DNA from: Chitinophaga pinensis DSM 2588
GTDB taxonomy: Bacteria; Bacteroidota; Bacteroidia; Chitinophagales; Chitinophagaceae
Reading direction: 5' to 3'
DNA: 64,000 nt
NCBI RefSeq assembly: GCF_000024005.1
Contig: NC_013132.1
Coordinates: 8,364,001 to 8,428,000 of the forward strand
The position numbers were made by a program, and so were the translations under genes. The notes below the pieces were generated by a model. It was not told the origin of the DNA. It ran no database searches and worked only from the letters and a program-made list of their open reading frames with translations. Of the stretch, positions 44,650 to 53,725 are shown piece by piece. Position 1 is the first letter of the stretch, and the number at the start of each line of letters is the position of its first letter.

Positions 44650-45186
44650 TTAAAGTTCAAGCTTGCCTTCTATTGAGTCATCCAGGGTCTGTCCGGTGAC
44701 AGCGCCCATCAACTGTTTCGCAAACGCCACTATCTGTCCATGTTTGGTATCCCAGTAATACCCCTCTACAGGCGTTACTTTAATAACGGAGATCCGCGGA
44801 TCATCCTCTCCTTCGGTAAACCATGTTTTGAATAAAGGTTCCCATAATTCCGCAATTTTTGCCTTGTCCTGGCTGATCGTAGCCTGACCATAGATCGTCA
44901 TAAAGTCAGAATGCTCACTTCCCTTGAATAACAATTGCACAGCAGGGTCTGCTGAAATATGCGCATTTTTATGGCTATCTGTAGCGCTCAGAAACCAGCA
45001 AACGCCGTCGTCATCCACCTGCTGTACAGCCATAGGCCGCGTATCAAATGCCTTTCCCGTACGGATTTCAGTACAGAAAAAACAAGTGGAAGACTTATCT
45101 ATTAATTCCTTCAATTTCTTCGCAGCCGCTGTATCCTGGAGATCAAGATGATTTTGTTCAGGCTGCTGGCGGTTAATACTATCCAT
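44650..45186 (-). CDS. Pyridoxamine 5'-phosphate oxidase-like (general stress protein 26 type)
   Basis: 178 aa from the ATG at 45186 (MDSINRQQPEQNH). The split-barrel FMN-binding fold shows CFFCTEIRTGKAFDTRPMAVQQVDDDG, CWFLSATDSHKN and QLLFKGSEHSDFMTIYGQA. Related to the Bacillus general stress protein 26, a flavin-binding protein of uncertain activity. It is divergent from the SDR gene at 45315. Confidence 0.9.
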   Translation of the reverse strand: MDSINRQQPEQNHLDLQDTAAAKKLKELIDKSSTCFFCTEIRTGKAFDTRPMAVQQVDDDGVCWFLSATDSHKNAHISADPAVQLLFKGSEHSDFMTIYGQATISQDKAKIAELWEPLFKTWFTEGEDDPRISVIKVTPVEGYYWDTKHGQIVAFAKQLMGAVTGQTLDDSIEGKLEL

Positions 45187-45314
45187 AACGTTTTTTATAA
45201 GTACAGTCTGAAAATCATGCCAATGGAAAATGTGCGATCCGTACATTTTTTAGTCCGATATATACATTGTGCAACAGGCTCATTAGCTGGAATTTTGTCT
45301 TAAATTCTACAATC

Positions 45315-46058
45315 ATGCAAACAGCAGGAAAAGTGGTACTGATCACCGGTGGTGGTTCCGGTATTGGTATGGAAACAGCCCGATTATTTATACAGAAAGG
45401 AAACCAGGTCATCATTACCGGCAGAAGTAAAGAAAAGCTGGAGAAAGCAGCCGCACAGATAGGAGCAGCAGGGTATTTCAGCTGTGATGTGACGAGCGAA
45501 CAGGAGGTACAGGCATTGGTACAGTATATCACGGAGCAATATGGCAAACTGGACTTTCTGATGAACAATGCAGGTTTGTCGTATCTGCATCAGTTACATG
45601 ATGACACAGAAACGTTTCTGAACGCTTCCCGCGAAATGACTACCAACTACCTGGCGGCTGTCAATATCACTGCTAAATTCCTTCCCTTGCTGAAAGAACA
45701 GCCGGAAGCAGCCATTATCAACATGTCTTCCATTACCGGTTTTGTACCCGCCTTTACCCTACCCACCTACTCTGCCAGTAAAGCGGCTTTACATTCTTAT
45801 TCACAATCATTACGTCATAGTCTGTCCCAGGCAACAAATATCAAAGTATTTGAAGTGATGCCTTCACTGGTGGATACCGAATTTACCAGGGATATTCCCA
45901 CCAAAGAAAAGATCACACCGGAAGAAGTAGCCACAGCTACACTCGACGGCATTGAAAAAGACCTGTATGAAATTCATGTAGGCACTACCGGTGCACTGCA
46001 TCAGCATTTTTTCAGTCAGGCAGAACAGGCATTTAAAACGTTGAACAGGATAAGCTGA
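45315..46058 (+). CDS. Short-chain dehydrogenase/reductase (DltE-like)
   Basis: 247 aa from the ATG at 45315 (MQTAGKVVLITGGGSGIG). NNAG at about 78, Ser in NMSSITG and YSASKAALH (Tyr-x-x-x-Lys). Close in layout to the SDR at 11527 (both have the same YSQSLR/YSQALR continuation), but not neighbours. The terminator at 46083 ends it. Confidence 0.93.
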   Translation: MQTAGKVVLITGGGSGIGMETARLFIQKGNQVIITGRSKEKLEKAAAQIGAAGYFSCDVTSEQEVQALVQYITEQYGKLDFLMNNAGLSYLHQLHDDTETFLNASREMTTNYLAAVNITAKFLPLLKEQPEAAIINMSSITGFVPAFTLPTYSASKAALHSYSQSLRHSLSQATNIKVFEVMPSLVDTEFTRDIPTKEKITPEEVATATLDGIEKDLYEIHVGTTGALHQHFFSQAEQAFKTLNRIS

Positions 46059-46082
46059 CATATATTCGGACAGGGTAACTTC

Positions 46083-46119
46083 AGCCGGACTGCTTCTTTG
46101 CAAGCAATCCGGCTTTTTT
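46083..46119 (+). terminator. Terminator after SDR
   Basis: AGCCGGACTGCTT pairs with AAGCAATCCGGCT with one mismatch and is followed by a T-run. Confidence 0.9.
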
Positions 46120-46155
46120 AGTATCTTGCCCCTGCAAAATGTGCCCTATCTGTCT

Positions 46156-47016
46156 ATGACTAAGTTTTTCAAACGAGCCTCCATTGCCGTATTCGTTTTT
46201 ATCGGACTTCCCATTATCATTGGCATTACGCTGAGCATCCGTAAAGCTGTCAAAAACGTACCTTCCTCAGCCATTACGCAGGTTGATTCAATAAAAATGA
46301 AACAGGATAGTATACAGGCGGCAGCGGCAGAAGAAAGAAAGCATCCAAGAACATGGTATTACCAGGCAATAGAGGATCCTATGACATCGGATACTACCTT
46401 TTATGCAACGATAAGTCCAAAGCAAAATATCAGCGTCAGGACTGACAGGGAAATAATACACGTCTCTGTTGTTCAAAGCTATGATAACAACAGTGCTAAC
46501 AGGGCTAACAGGGCTTATGACGATGGCTACAGGAATGGCTACAATAACGCCCAAAGAAAAACAAACAGTTTCTGGGGAAAGCGAAATTCGTCCTCTCCTC
46601 CATCTTCTGGCTTCTGGGGAAGACGTTCCTCTTATTCTTCTTCAGGCACACCCCAAAAACGCACCGTTACCACAACATCCACAAATTACACACCTGCCTA
46701 TCTTACCTTTACACTGAAAAAAAAAGGAGAAAACGAAACTGATGCTTATATCGATATAGCAGATGGAGCGTTCAATCCAGGCTATTTTACCGGCGAACAG
46801 GGCCTGCACATACGTTTTGACAAGAACAAAGATGCATTCTATCCTTCACTTGGCTATAAAGACGAGAGTGCACGCATTCTGCATCTTGCTACCACAAAAG
46901 GATTCCTGGAAAAACTGAAAAAAGCAAAAACGATGCTCATAGAAGTTGATATTGTCAATACCGGCCGCTTTGTATTGGAGTTCGACGTACATGATCTCAA
47001 GTGGAAGCAATCATAA
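46156..47016 (+). CDS. Membrane-anchored protein of unknown function with Ser/Trp-Gly-rich linker
   Basis: 286 aa from the ATG at 46156, which begins MTKFFKRASIAVFVFIGL, a single anchor helix; the longer frame has a TTG start. After a helical stretch (about 40-60) come a DDGYRNGYNNAQRK segment and a low-complexity linker with two FWG(K/R)R repeats in Ser/Pro context, then a beta-rich C-terminal domain (AYLTFTLKKKGEN, IDIADGAFNPGYF). No known family; possibly surface or periplasmic. Confidence 0.7.
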   Translation: MTKFFKRASIAVFVFIGLPIIIGITLSIRKAVKNVPSSAITQVDSIKMKQDSIQAAAAEERKHPRTWYYQAIEDPMTSDTTFYATISPKQNISVRTDREIIHVSVVQSYDNNSANRANRAYDDGYRNGYNNAQRKTNSFWGKRNSSSPPSSGFWGRRSSYSSSGTPQKRTVTTTSTNYTPAYLTFTLKKKGENETDAYIDIADGAFNPGYFTGEQGLHIRFDKNKDAFYPSLGYKDESARILHLATTKGFLEKLKKAKTMLIEVDIVNTGRFVLEFDVHDLKWKQS

Positions 47017-47136
47017 GCATATTATTTTACCCAATCATTATACTTTATTGCCACTATCTTATTATTAGCACTGCATTTTTCCGCATTGCGTAAACCATTT
47101 TCCCAATTTGATAAACAGCCCCCTCCGCAATCATCT

Positions 47137-47144
47137 TAATTTTG
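47137..47144 (+). promoter_or_regulatory. Bacteroidota -7 box (TAATTTTG) of TonB receptor gene
   Basis: Exact TAnnTTTG match, 37 nt upstream of the ATG at 47182. Confidence 0.4.
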
Positions 47145-47181
47145 CGGCGCGTTTACAATATTAATCAGCTAATCAGCTTAT

Positions 47182-49599
47182 ATGCATACTAAATTTAACC
47201 GACTTCCGGGGCTGTTATGTCTCCTATGTGCAATGTTTGTGGCTATGCCAGCCTTTTCAATCGATGAACCCCTTTCCGCTATCAAGGGTAAAGTAGTTAC
47301 AGGTGATGGTGTTGCTGTTCCTTATGTGGCAGTACAGATCAAAGAAAGAAATAAGGGAACAGTGACTAATGAAAAAGGCGAATTCATTTTCAAAAGAATG
47401 CAACCAGGTCACTATACCATCCAGGTGATGTTAATGGGTTACAAGAGCATCACCAAAGAAGTTGATGTTCTCCAGGACCAGATTGTACACGTAGACATCC
47501 AGCTGGAAGCTACTAACCAGCAGCTGCAGGAAGTAATCATCAACAGTAACAGAAACAAATACAAAACAGAAGATGTTTCCGGTTCACTGCGTCTGAAAAC
47601 GCCTATCATGGAAATTCCTCAGAATATTCAGGTAATCTCTTCTTCCCTGATCGCTGATCAGCAGGCATTCGATATCGTAGACGGTGTTACCCGTAACGTG
47701 AGTGGCGCTACCCGTGTTGGTCACTGGGATAACCAGTATGCGCAGATCCGTATGAGAGGTTCTAAAATTCCTGCTTTCCGTAACGGTATGAACATCGAAG
47801 CGAGCTGGGGTCCTACCGCTGAAGATGCGGGTATGATCGATCGTATTGAATTCGTTAAAGGCCCTGCCGGCTTTATGCTCGCAGCTGGTGAACCAGGTGG
47901 TTTCTACAATGTAGTCACTAAAAAACCTACCGGTGTTACACAAGGTTCTGTTAACCTGAGCATGGGTAGCTTCAGTACTTACCGTGCAGCACTGGACTTT
48001 GACGGTAAACTGAGCAAAGATGGTAAACTGCTGTACAGACTGAACACCTCCGCTCAGCAGAAAGACTTCTATACCAAATACAACTATAGCAACCGTTATA
48101 TGATCGCTCCGGTACTGAAATACCTGGTAGACGACAGAACATCCATTACATTGGAATATACTTTCCAGGGTTCCAAATACCTCGGTAATGGCAACTACCA
48201 GTTCTCTGCAAGAAAACTGCTGGATGAAGGTATCAACAACGACTTCTTCTATGGCGATCCCTCCCTGGAACCAGGCCGTCTGAGAGACCACAGTGCTTAC
48301 GTATACCTGGATCACAAACTGAACGACAAATGGCAGGCACACGCGCAGGTAGCTTATTTCAACTTCAGCATGGTGGCTAACAGCGTATGGGCTAACAGCG
48401 TAACACAAAGCGGCGATATGGACCGTTATTTCAGCATCGGCGATGAAGCAGGTGAAAACAGATTCGCACAGTTATCACTGTCTGATGAAGAGTATACCGG
48501 TAAAATCCGCCACAGAATTCTGGCTGGTATCGATATGGGTAACAAGAAATTCTGGGGTGACTTCCGTACACTGGATCAGAGCCTGGGCCTGAAAGGTGGT
48601 CAGAAGTTCAATGTATACAACCCTGTTTATGGTGTTCCATTTGACTCAATTCCTACTATCGACCGTTCTAAAAGTGTAAGAACAAGAGCCGGCGCAAGCG
48701 CTTATCTCTCTTCTGTAAACTATACTTCTATATATGCACAGGATGAGCTGGCGTTCTTCAACAACAACCTGCGTCTGTCCCTGGGTATTCGTTTCACCCG
48801 TGCAGAAACAGTAGGTCAGACCAAAACTGCAAGCCTTCTGAACAATGTCGTATCTCCAAGAGTCGGTCTTAGCTACTCTGTGAATAAATCTACAACTGTA
48901 TACGCTTTATATGATCAGTCTTTCGTTCCTCAGACAGGACTTGATTCCAACCTGAAAGCATTCGAACCGGTTAAAGGTAATGACATGGAAGCGGGTATCA
49001 AGAAAGAATGGTTCCAGGGTCGTTGGATGACTTCTGTAACAGCTTACCGTATTGCCCGTCAGAACGCAAAAGTAGCCCTGGGTATCAAAGACAGCCGTGG
49101 TGCAGATGTATCTGAAACACTGGGTGAAACAGTTACCAAGGGTATTGAAGCTGATATCAACGGTGAGATCGTACCAGGTCTGAACGTTAATGTCAACTAC
49201 GCATATACTAAATCTAAAGTGACTAAAGATGCACCTAACAAAACTGAAGCGAATACAACAGTAGGTAACATCACTCCTAATACTGCGGCACACGTTACTA
49301 ACGCGTGGTTAACTTACCGCTTACGTTCAGGTGTACTGGAAGGCTTTGGTGTAATGGGTGGTATACAATGGCTGGCAGATCGCGCTTATGGTACTACCAA
49401 AGTATACAATATGCCTAACTACTTCCGTGGTGATGCTGGTCTGAGCTATTTAAAAGGTAAATACTCTATCTCCGCCCTGGTAAACAACGTGGCAGATAAC
49501 CGTAAATTGCTGACCGCAGCCTCGTTCTCTGCAGGCTACTACAGCTACATTGTAGAAGCACGTCGTAACTTCCGTCTGACAGTTGGCTACCGCTTCTGA
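47182..49599 (+). CDS. TonB-dependent siderophore-type receptor
   Basis: 805 aa. Signal peptide (1-26), a carboxypeptidase-regulatory-like domain (about 30-110), plug (about 130-240) with IPQNIQVISSSLIADQQA, QIRMRG and RIEFVKGPAGFM, then a 22-strand barrel ending in NFRLTVGYRF. The plug motifs fit the siderophore (FhuE/FpvA) group rather than SusC. Codon use is strongly biased to a few codons (CTG, GGT, CGT), unlike its neighbours, suggesting high expression. No TonB, sigma or siderophore genes are adjacent. Confidence 0.93.
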   Translation: MHTKFNRLPGLLCLLCAMFVAMPAFSIDEPLSAIKGKVVTGDGVAVPYVAVQIKERNKGTVTNEKGEFIFKRMQPGHYTIQVMLMGYKSITKEVDVLQDQIVHVDIQLEATNQQLQEVIINSNRNKYKTEDVSGSLRLKTPIMEIPQNIQVISSSLIADQQAFDIVDGVTRNVSGATRVGHWDNQYAQIRMRGSKIPAFRNGMNIEASWGPTAEDAGMIDRIEFVKGPAGFMLAAGEPGGFYNVVTKKPTGVTQGSVNLSMGSFSTYRAALDFDGKLSKDGKLLYRLNTSAQQKDFYTKYNYSNRYMIAPVLKYLVDDRTSITLEYTFQGSKYLGNGNYQFSARKLLDEGINNDFFYGDPSLEPGRLRDHSAYVYLDHKLNDKWQAHAQVAYFNFSMVANSVWANSVTQSGDMDRYFSIGDEAGENRFAQLSLSDEEYTGKIRHRILAGIDMGNKKFWGDFRTLDQSLGLKGGQKFNVYNPVYGVPFDSIPTIDRSKSVRTRAGASAYLSSVNYTSIYAQDELAFFNNNLRLSLGIRFTRAETVGQTKTASLLNNVVSPRVGLSYSVNKSTTVYALYDQSFVPQTGLDSNLKAFEPVKGNDMEAGIKKEWFQGRWMTSVTAYRIARQNAKVALGIKDSRGADVSETLGETVTKGIEADINGEIVPGLNVNVNYAYTKSKVTKDAPNKTEANTTVGNITPNTAAHVTNAWLTYRLRSGVLEGFGVMGGIQWLADRAYGTTKVYNMPNYFRGDAGLSYLKGKYSISALVNNVADNRKLLTAASFSAGYYSYIVEARRNFRLTVGYRF

Positions 49600-49629
49600 T
49601 CGGATTATAGTTATTAAATAATAATATAC

Positions 49630-49664
49630 GAAGGCCTGCCACTTTTACAGTGAGCAGGCCTTTG
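49630..49664 (+). terminator. Terminator after TonB receptor
   Basis: AAGGCCTGC(C) CAC and GTG(A) GCAGGCCTT form a stem with a small bulge, followed by TTTG. Confidence 0.8.
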
Positions 49665-49745
49665 TATTTCAGCACAATGTTATACTATTGTAAAGTGCTT
49701 TGCTCCTTATTTCCTGGTAAATACATTTGCAGACTATACTATAGT

Positions 49746-49804
49746 TATAGTTATGCTTCGTTAGTGCTCCCTTTTTAACGCAGCATCAACGAAGCATAAC
49801 TATA
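49746..49804. repeat. Large perfect inverted repeat (17 bp arms, 25 bp loop)
   Basis: TATAGTTATGCTTCGTT at 49746-49762 is the reverse complement of AACGAAGCATAACTATA at 49788-49804. The left arm is preceded by a further TATAG repeat. It lies past the receptor terminator and about 70 nt before the next ATG, with no T-run, so a terminator role is not obvious. Confidence 0.7.
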
Positions 49805-49870
49805 GTCAGACTACTATCAAAGCATATTAACATTCCAGGCACTTTTGTCAGCCTGTATAAACGACTCAAT

Positions 49871-50953
49871 ATGAAGATTCTAGGAGGAATTGCTTTAGCA
49901 CTTGGCATCTGTCTGATGCACGACGGAATACCTGACAACCTGAAAATGAACAGGATACAGGTAATCGGATCTCACAATAGCTATAAAAGAGCCATAGACC
50001 CGGCCTTATTTAAAGTATTCCAGCAAAAAGACTCCGTATCAGCCAGCAAACTGGACTATGAACACATTTCCATTGCAGAACAACTGGATATGGGCTTATT
50101 AAACCTGGAAATTGATGTTTATCCGGATGAAAAAGGCGGACGTTTCGCGCATCCGAAAGGATTGCAATGGGCGCCTGGACAAGCTCCATTTGATGAAAAA
50201 GGCGTTATGAACGAACCGGGTTTCAAAGTACTGCATGTACCGGATCTGGACTTCCGCAATGACTACCTGACCTTAAAGAATATCCTGGCCGAATTGAAAA
50301 CCTGGTCAGATAAACATCCTGATCATTACCCGATCTTTATCACCCTGGAACCTAAGGACGGTACCTCTAATGAGAAAAACACAACCGCTCCGGAGCCATT
50401 CACGCCAAAAACGTATGAAGAACTGGATAAGGCGTTGATAGCAGGATTGGGTAAAGAACACATCATTACACCGGATATGGTCAGAGGTAAATATAAGACC
50501 CTGGAAGACGCTGTATTGCATGACAACTGGCCTACCCTGAAAGATGCCAAAGGTAAATTTGCCTTCCTGCTGGATGCCAATGGCCCTAAAAAAGACATGT
50601 ATGTAGCCGGTCATGCTTCCCTGAAAGGCAGGGTAATGTTTGCCAATGCGGATCCGGGACAGCCTGAAGCAGCAATGCTTTTCAGAAACACACCTACGAC
50701 ACCGGAAATCAAAGACCTGGTAGCAAAAGGGTATATCATCCGTACCAGGGCAGATGCGGATACCCGGGAGGCGCGTCTGAACGATAAATCCAATTTCATG
50801 GCCGCCTGTAATTCCGGCGCACAGATCATTACTACCGACTATTATAAGAAAAGCACACACTTCGTTTCTGACTATGAGATCAGTTTCGATGATAAAAAAT
50901 ATGTAAGGCTCAATCCCGTACTGAATGGTATAGCAGCAGGTGGCAGTAAATAA
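49871..50953 (+). CDS. Secreted Ca2+-dependent PI-PLC-C1-type phosphodiesterase
   Basis: 360 aa with a signal peptide (1-15). VIGSHNSYKR carries the first catalytic His, LNLEIDVYPD the acidic pair, and the second His region is VLHVPDLDF. The repeat of acidic NDYLT and PIFITLEPKDG motifs and the C-terminal TDYYKKST match the PLC-C1 (PF16670) family. Probably hydrolyses a phosphoinositide or similar phosphodiester outside the cell. Monocistronic. Confidence 0.88.
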   Translation: MKILGGIALALGICLMHDGIPDNLKMNRIQVIGSHNSYKRAIDPALFKVFQQKDSVSASKLDYEHISIAEQLDMGLLNLEIDVYPDEKGGRFAHPKGLQWAPGQAPFDEKGVMNEPGFKVLHVPDLDFRNDYLTLKNILAELKTWSDKHPDHYPIFITLEPKDGTSNEKNTTAPEPFTPKTYEELDKALIAGLGKEHIITPDMVRGKYKTLEDAVLHDNWPTLKDAKGKFAFLLDANGPKKDMYVAGHASLKGRVMFANADPGQPEAAMLFRNTPTTPEIKDLVAKGYIIRTRADADTREARLNDKSNFMAACNSGAQIITTDYYKKSTHFVSDYEISFDDKKYVRLNPVLNGIAAGGSK

Positions 50954-51024
50954 AACAATAGCCGGGGTCGTAAAACGCCTCTTCTTTGTCTTTTTCACCC
51001 CTCTTTCGACACGATCTCTCAGCG

Positions 51025-51032
51025 TAAGTTTG
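51025..51032 (+). promoter_or_regulatory. Bacteroidota -7 box (TAAGTTTG) of SRPBCC gene
   Basis: Exact TAnnTTTG match, 43 nt upstream of the ATG at 51076. Confidence 0.4.
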
Positions 51033-51075
51033 TATCGTTAACAACAACGAACAATCACACTAAAAATTCACTGAT

Positions 51076-51501
51076 ATGACAACGAAAACAAGGACTGCCA
51101 TCACCATCGAAAGTACTGTTCAGGCGCCGGTAGCTAAAGTCTGGGATTACTGGAACAAACCGGAGCATATCACACATTGGGCTTTCGCGTCTGACGACTG
51201 GCACGCACCAAAAGCAGAAAATGACCTGCGTACCGGCGGTAAATTCAGTACCACCATGGCAGCTAAAGACGGTAGTTTCAGTTTTGAATTCGGCGGTGAG
51301 TATACAGACGTGAAGGAACATAAACTGATAGAATACACCATGGGAGATGGCAGAAAAGTAAGCGTACTCTTCACTACAGTTGAAGATGCGACGAAAGTGG
51401 TGGAAACATTTGAGGCGGAAGATGAAAACCCGGTGGAAATGCAACGTGAAGGCTGGCAGACAATCCTGAATAACTTCAAGAAATATACTGAAAGTCACTA
51501 A
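51076..51501 (+). CDS. SRPBCC/AHSA1-family protein
   Basis: 141 aa. The START-like fold shows ITIESTVQAPVAKVWDYWNKPEHITHW at the N-terminus, GGKFSTTMAAKDGSF in the middle and QREGWQTILNNFKKY at the end, the standard AHSA1 pattern. Binds a small hydrophobic ligand or acts as a stress-linked chaperone partner; function unknown. Its terminator lies at 51534. Confidence 0.93.
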   Translation: MTTKTRTAITIESTVQAPVAKVWDYWNKPEHITHWAFASDDWHAPKAENDLRTGGKFSTTMAAKDGSFSFEFGGEYTDVKEHKLIEYTMGDGRKVSVLFTTVEDATKVVETFEAEDENPVEMQREGWQTILNNFKKYTESH

Positions 51502-51533
51502 GGGAAGCAATTTCCCCCTGACTGACAAAAGCT

Positions 51534-51572
51534 AAAAAAGCCTTTTAAGAACGATGTCTTAGAAGGCTTTTT
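51534..51572. terminator. Bidirectional terminator
   Basis: AAAAAGCCTT and AAGGCTTTTT arms with a short extension (TAAGA/TCTTA) and T/A tails. It separates the SRPBCC gene from the convergent lipoprotein gene at 51600. Confidence 0.85.
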
Positions 51573-51599
51573 ATTTTGCTATGATAGAATAAATGATCA

Positions 51600-52361
51600 C
51601 TAGTTTTTAAAATACTCCGACGCAGTTCTCACCTTTTCCACCCAACATCCCGAAGACGCCTGAAGCACATATTCACTTAAACCCACCTTTTTAGATCCCG
51701 GCGCCCAGTCATAGGTATAACCCATCCTGGTCCATGGATAATGGAAATCTGTTGCGGAAGTTAATGTATGGTAGTAAGCGTATATAATATAGTTATTAAA
51801 CCAGCTCTGATATTCCGGTGTCACTGACTCGATCAGATCCGCAGTAGCAGTTGTGGTCGCGATAGAAGGATTACCTGCAGGACGGTTCAGACGGGAAGCA
51901 GGTACCCATATCTCGGCAATATGTGTATTACTACGGCTGTTTTTTGGCGGCAGGCCCAACAACTGACAGATACGCATAACAGTATCCGAAGAAGCATTAA
52001 AGCTCTGTCCGATCCTGCTTTTCATCTGAGAAGGGATGAACAGCCATGATTCGCCCCAGGTATTAGTGATAGAATCTCCTTCAGGGTAACTGGCAGGGAA
52101 ACGCATAAAGGAAGCCATCAGTACATAGGACTGTCCATTGATGGTTTTCCATTGCAACTTTGTATTTCCGGCTGTAATAGGCCATAATGAGTCAACTGCT
52201 TCAGATGCTTCTGCATGCATCGCATCCAGGATAGAGTTCGCGTATAACTGATCATTGGTGAGGGCAGGCGCTGGTTCTTCGTCTTTAGAACAGGCTACAA
52301 AGCCCAGACAGATCAGCAGCATTAAAAAGAATAACTGTTGACGGGATGTGGTGTTTATCAT
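51600..52361 (-). CDS. Lipoprotein of unknown function
   Basis: 253 aa, lipobox LGFVAC (Cys about residue 24) followed by a short acidic tether. The mature domain includes AEIWVPASRLNRPAGNPSI and SWFNNYIIYAYYHTLTSATDF and four Trp residues. No family recognised. It is preceded on the same strand by another lipoprotein gene at 52437 with a 75-nt gap. Confidence 0.75.
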   Translation of the reverse strand: MINTTSRQQLFFLMLLICLGFVACSKDEEPAPALTNDQLYANSILDAMHAEASEAVDSLWPITAGNTKLQWKTINGQSYVLMASFMRFPASYPEGDSITNTWGESWLFIPSQMKSRIGQSFNASSDTVMRICQLLGLPPKNSRSNTHIAEIWVPASRLNRPAGNPSIATTTATADLIESVTPEYQSWFNNYIIYAYYHTLTSATDFHYPWTRMGYTYDWAPGSKKVGLSEYVLQASSGCWVEKVRTASEYFKN

Positions 52362-52436
52362 TGCTTATCTAAATGGTTATTTACTAAGGAGTCTAAAATT
52401 AACAGCTATTTATATTCAGGGATTGGTCATTTCAGA

Positions 52437-52994
52437 TCATTTTTTCTGACCGTATTCATTTTGTTCATTTACAAGGAAGTACATCTGGTAAACACAGCTG
52501 TCTTTTATCGTTCTGAACCAGCTAGAAGACTCATTCACTTTCAGTCGTATCTGGTTCAGCATATTTTCATTCAGCTTCCCCTTGTAAGAAAGCCGGATAT
52601 CCGGTCGTTTCCGGGGCAATAAAGTAAACTGTATCAGTACCTCTCCTGTATCCTTAATACCTGTCAGCTGATCCAGTACCAGGTTCTCACTCTTCCGGAT
52701 GTACCCCGCCAGCGTATCCAGTTCAATGCGCTGCTGTACTTTAGCTTGTACTGTCAGCAATATTACCTGCTTCAGGCTATTCGGACCGGCCGACTTTTTC
52801 ACTCCCTGATCGGGACTATATGCTTTCCAGTCACCTTCATAGGCTTTTCCATCAGCAGGATTAACATATGTTTTGTCGCCATTTAGTTGAGATGGATCTT
52901 CCGTCGCCTTGCGGGCAGACTTTTTATCCGTGCAGGCATATATACAGGCAATACTTCCGATTAGCAGGAATAACGTGGTTATTTTCTTAGGCAT
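52437..52994 (-). CDS. Lipoprotein of unknown function
   Basis: 185 aa, lipobox IYAC (Cys21) with Thr-Asp after it, then a Lys-rich tether (DKKSARKATEDPS). The C-terminal half is helical with repeated basic patches (LLPRKRPDIRLSYKGK). Unrecognised. Upstream of the lipoprotein at 51600. Confidence 0.7.
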   Translation of the reverse strand: MPKKITTLFLLIGSIACIYACTDKKSARKATEDPSQLNGDKTYVNPADGKAYEGDWKAYSPDQGVKKSAGPNSLKQVILLTVQAKVQQRIELDTLAGYIRKSENLVLDQLTGIKDTGEVLIQFTLLPRKRPDIRLSYKGKLNENMLNQIRLKVNESSSWFRTIKDSCVYQMYFLVNEQNEYGQKK

Positions 52995-53068
52995 GGATAC
53001 AATATGAGACTATAAAATTAGAATATATTAATATACATGCCCAAAAAGATCCATGAAAGTCCGGATTT

Positions 53069-53650
53069 TTAATGGGCATGTCTTCTTCTTCTGATATGCC
53101 AGACAGGACGATGCGGATACTTCCGGTGAGCAGTCATGTTATTGAAAAGCAGGGCGACCAGCAGGAGGATCAGGACTCCTGACAAAACAGGGCTTAGTAC
53201 ATATATATACCCCAGGTCTTTGATACGCTGCGTACCGATATTGGCAATCAGGGCTGTTGCGCCCCCGGGAGGATGTAAGGTTTTAGTGATCTGCATCAGT
53301 ACAATGGAAAACGCCACGGAAAGAGCAGCTGCCAGCCATAATTCATTGGGCACCAGCTTGTGAATAGTCACACCCACCAATGCACAGATAAGGTGACCGC
53401 CTACGAGGTTTCGGGGTTGTGCCAGTGGACTATTAATAATACCATAAATAAGGACGGAAGAAGCCCCAAAGGAGCCGATCAGGAAGATATTGTCAGCGGG
53501 GTCAAGAAATTTGCTCTGCAGAAAGCCAATAAGCCCGATTCCGGTAAAAGCACCCAGAAAAGTCCATAAATGTTCCCTGAAGTCCAGTAATGTCTCCTTG
53601 TACAGGACATAACGTACCCTGCGCATGTGGCGCTTTACTTTTTTTCTCAT
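53069..53650 (-). CDS. HPP-family membrane protein
   Basis: 193 aa. HPP signatures: SFGASSVLIYGIINSPLAQ, RNLVGGHLICALVGV and TLHPPGGATALIANIG in a four-helix membrane core. Basic N- and C-terminal tails (KKVKRHMRRVR; HIRRRRHAH) flank it. HPP proteins are proposed ion or nitrite transporters; direct evidence is limited. A promoter box lies at 53680. Confidence 0.9.
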   Translation of the reverse strand: MRKKVKRHMRRVRYVLYKETLLDFREHLWTFLGAFTGIGLIGFLQSKFLDPADNIFLIGSFGASSVLIYGIINSPLAQPRNLVGGHLICALVGVTIHKLVPNELWLAAALSVAFSIVLMQITKTLHPPGGATALIANIGTQRIKDLGYIYVLSPVLSGVLILLLVALLFNNMTAHRKYPHRPVWHIRRRRHAH

Positions 53651-53679
53651 TTTCCCTGAAGTTCCCGTTTTATGAGCCG

Positions 53680-53687
53680 CAAAGTTA
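53680..53687 (-). promoter_or_regulatory. Bacteroidota -7 box (TAACTTTG) of HPP gene
   Basis: Exact TAnnTTTG match on the minus strand, 29 nt upstream of the ATG at 53650. Confidence 0.45.
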
Positions 53688-53725
53688 CGCCAAAAAAATT
53701 TTGAGTTACCAGCAACTCCTTATGA

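Noticed and set aside
47584..48408. 274-codon minus-strand ORF inside the TonB receptor gene
   Set aside because: It is an antisense shadow of the receptor, whose plus-strand frame has clear family motifs and biased codon use; the minus frame has none.
48907..49293. Minus-strand ORF in the TonB receptor
   Set aside because: Antisense shadow, Cys/Phe-rich, no start signal.
50306..50998. 230-codon minus-strand ORF in the PLC-C1 gene
   Set aside because: Antisense shadow with Cys/Ile/Phe-rich composition and no motif.
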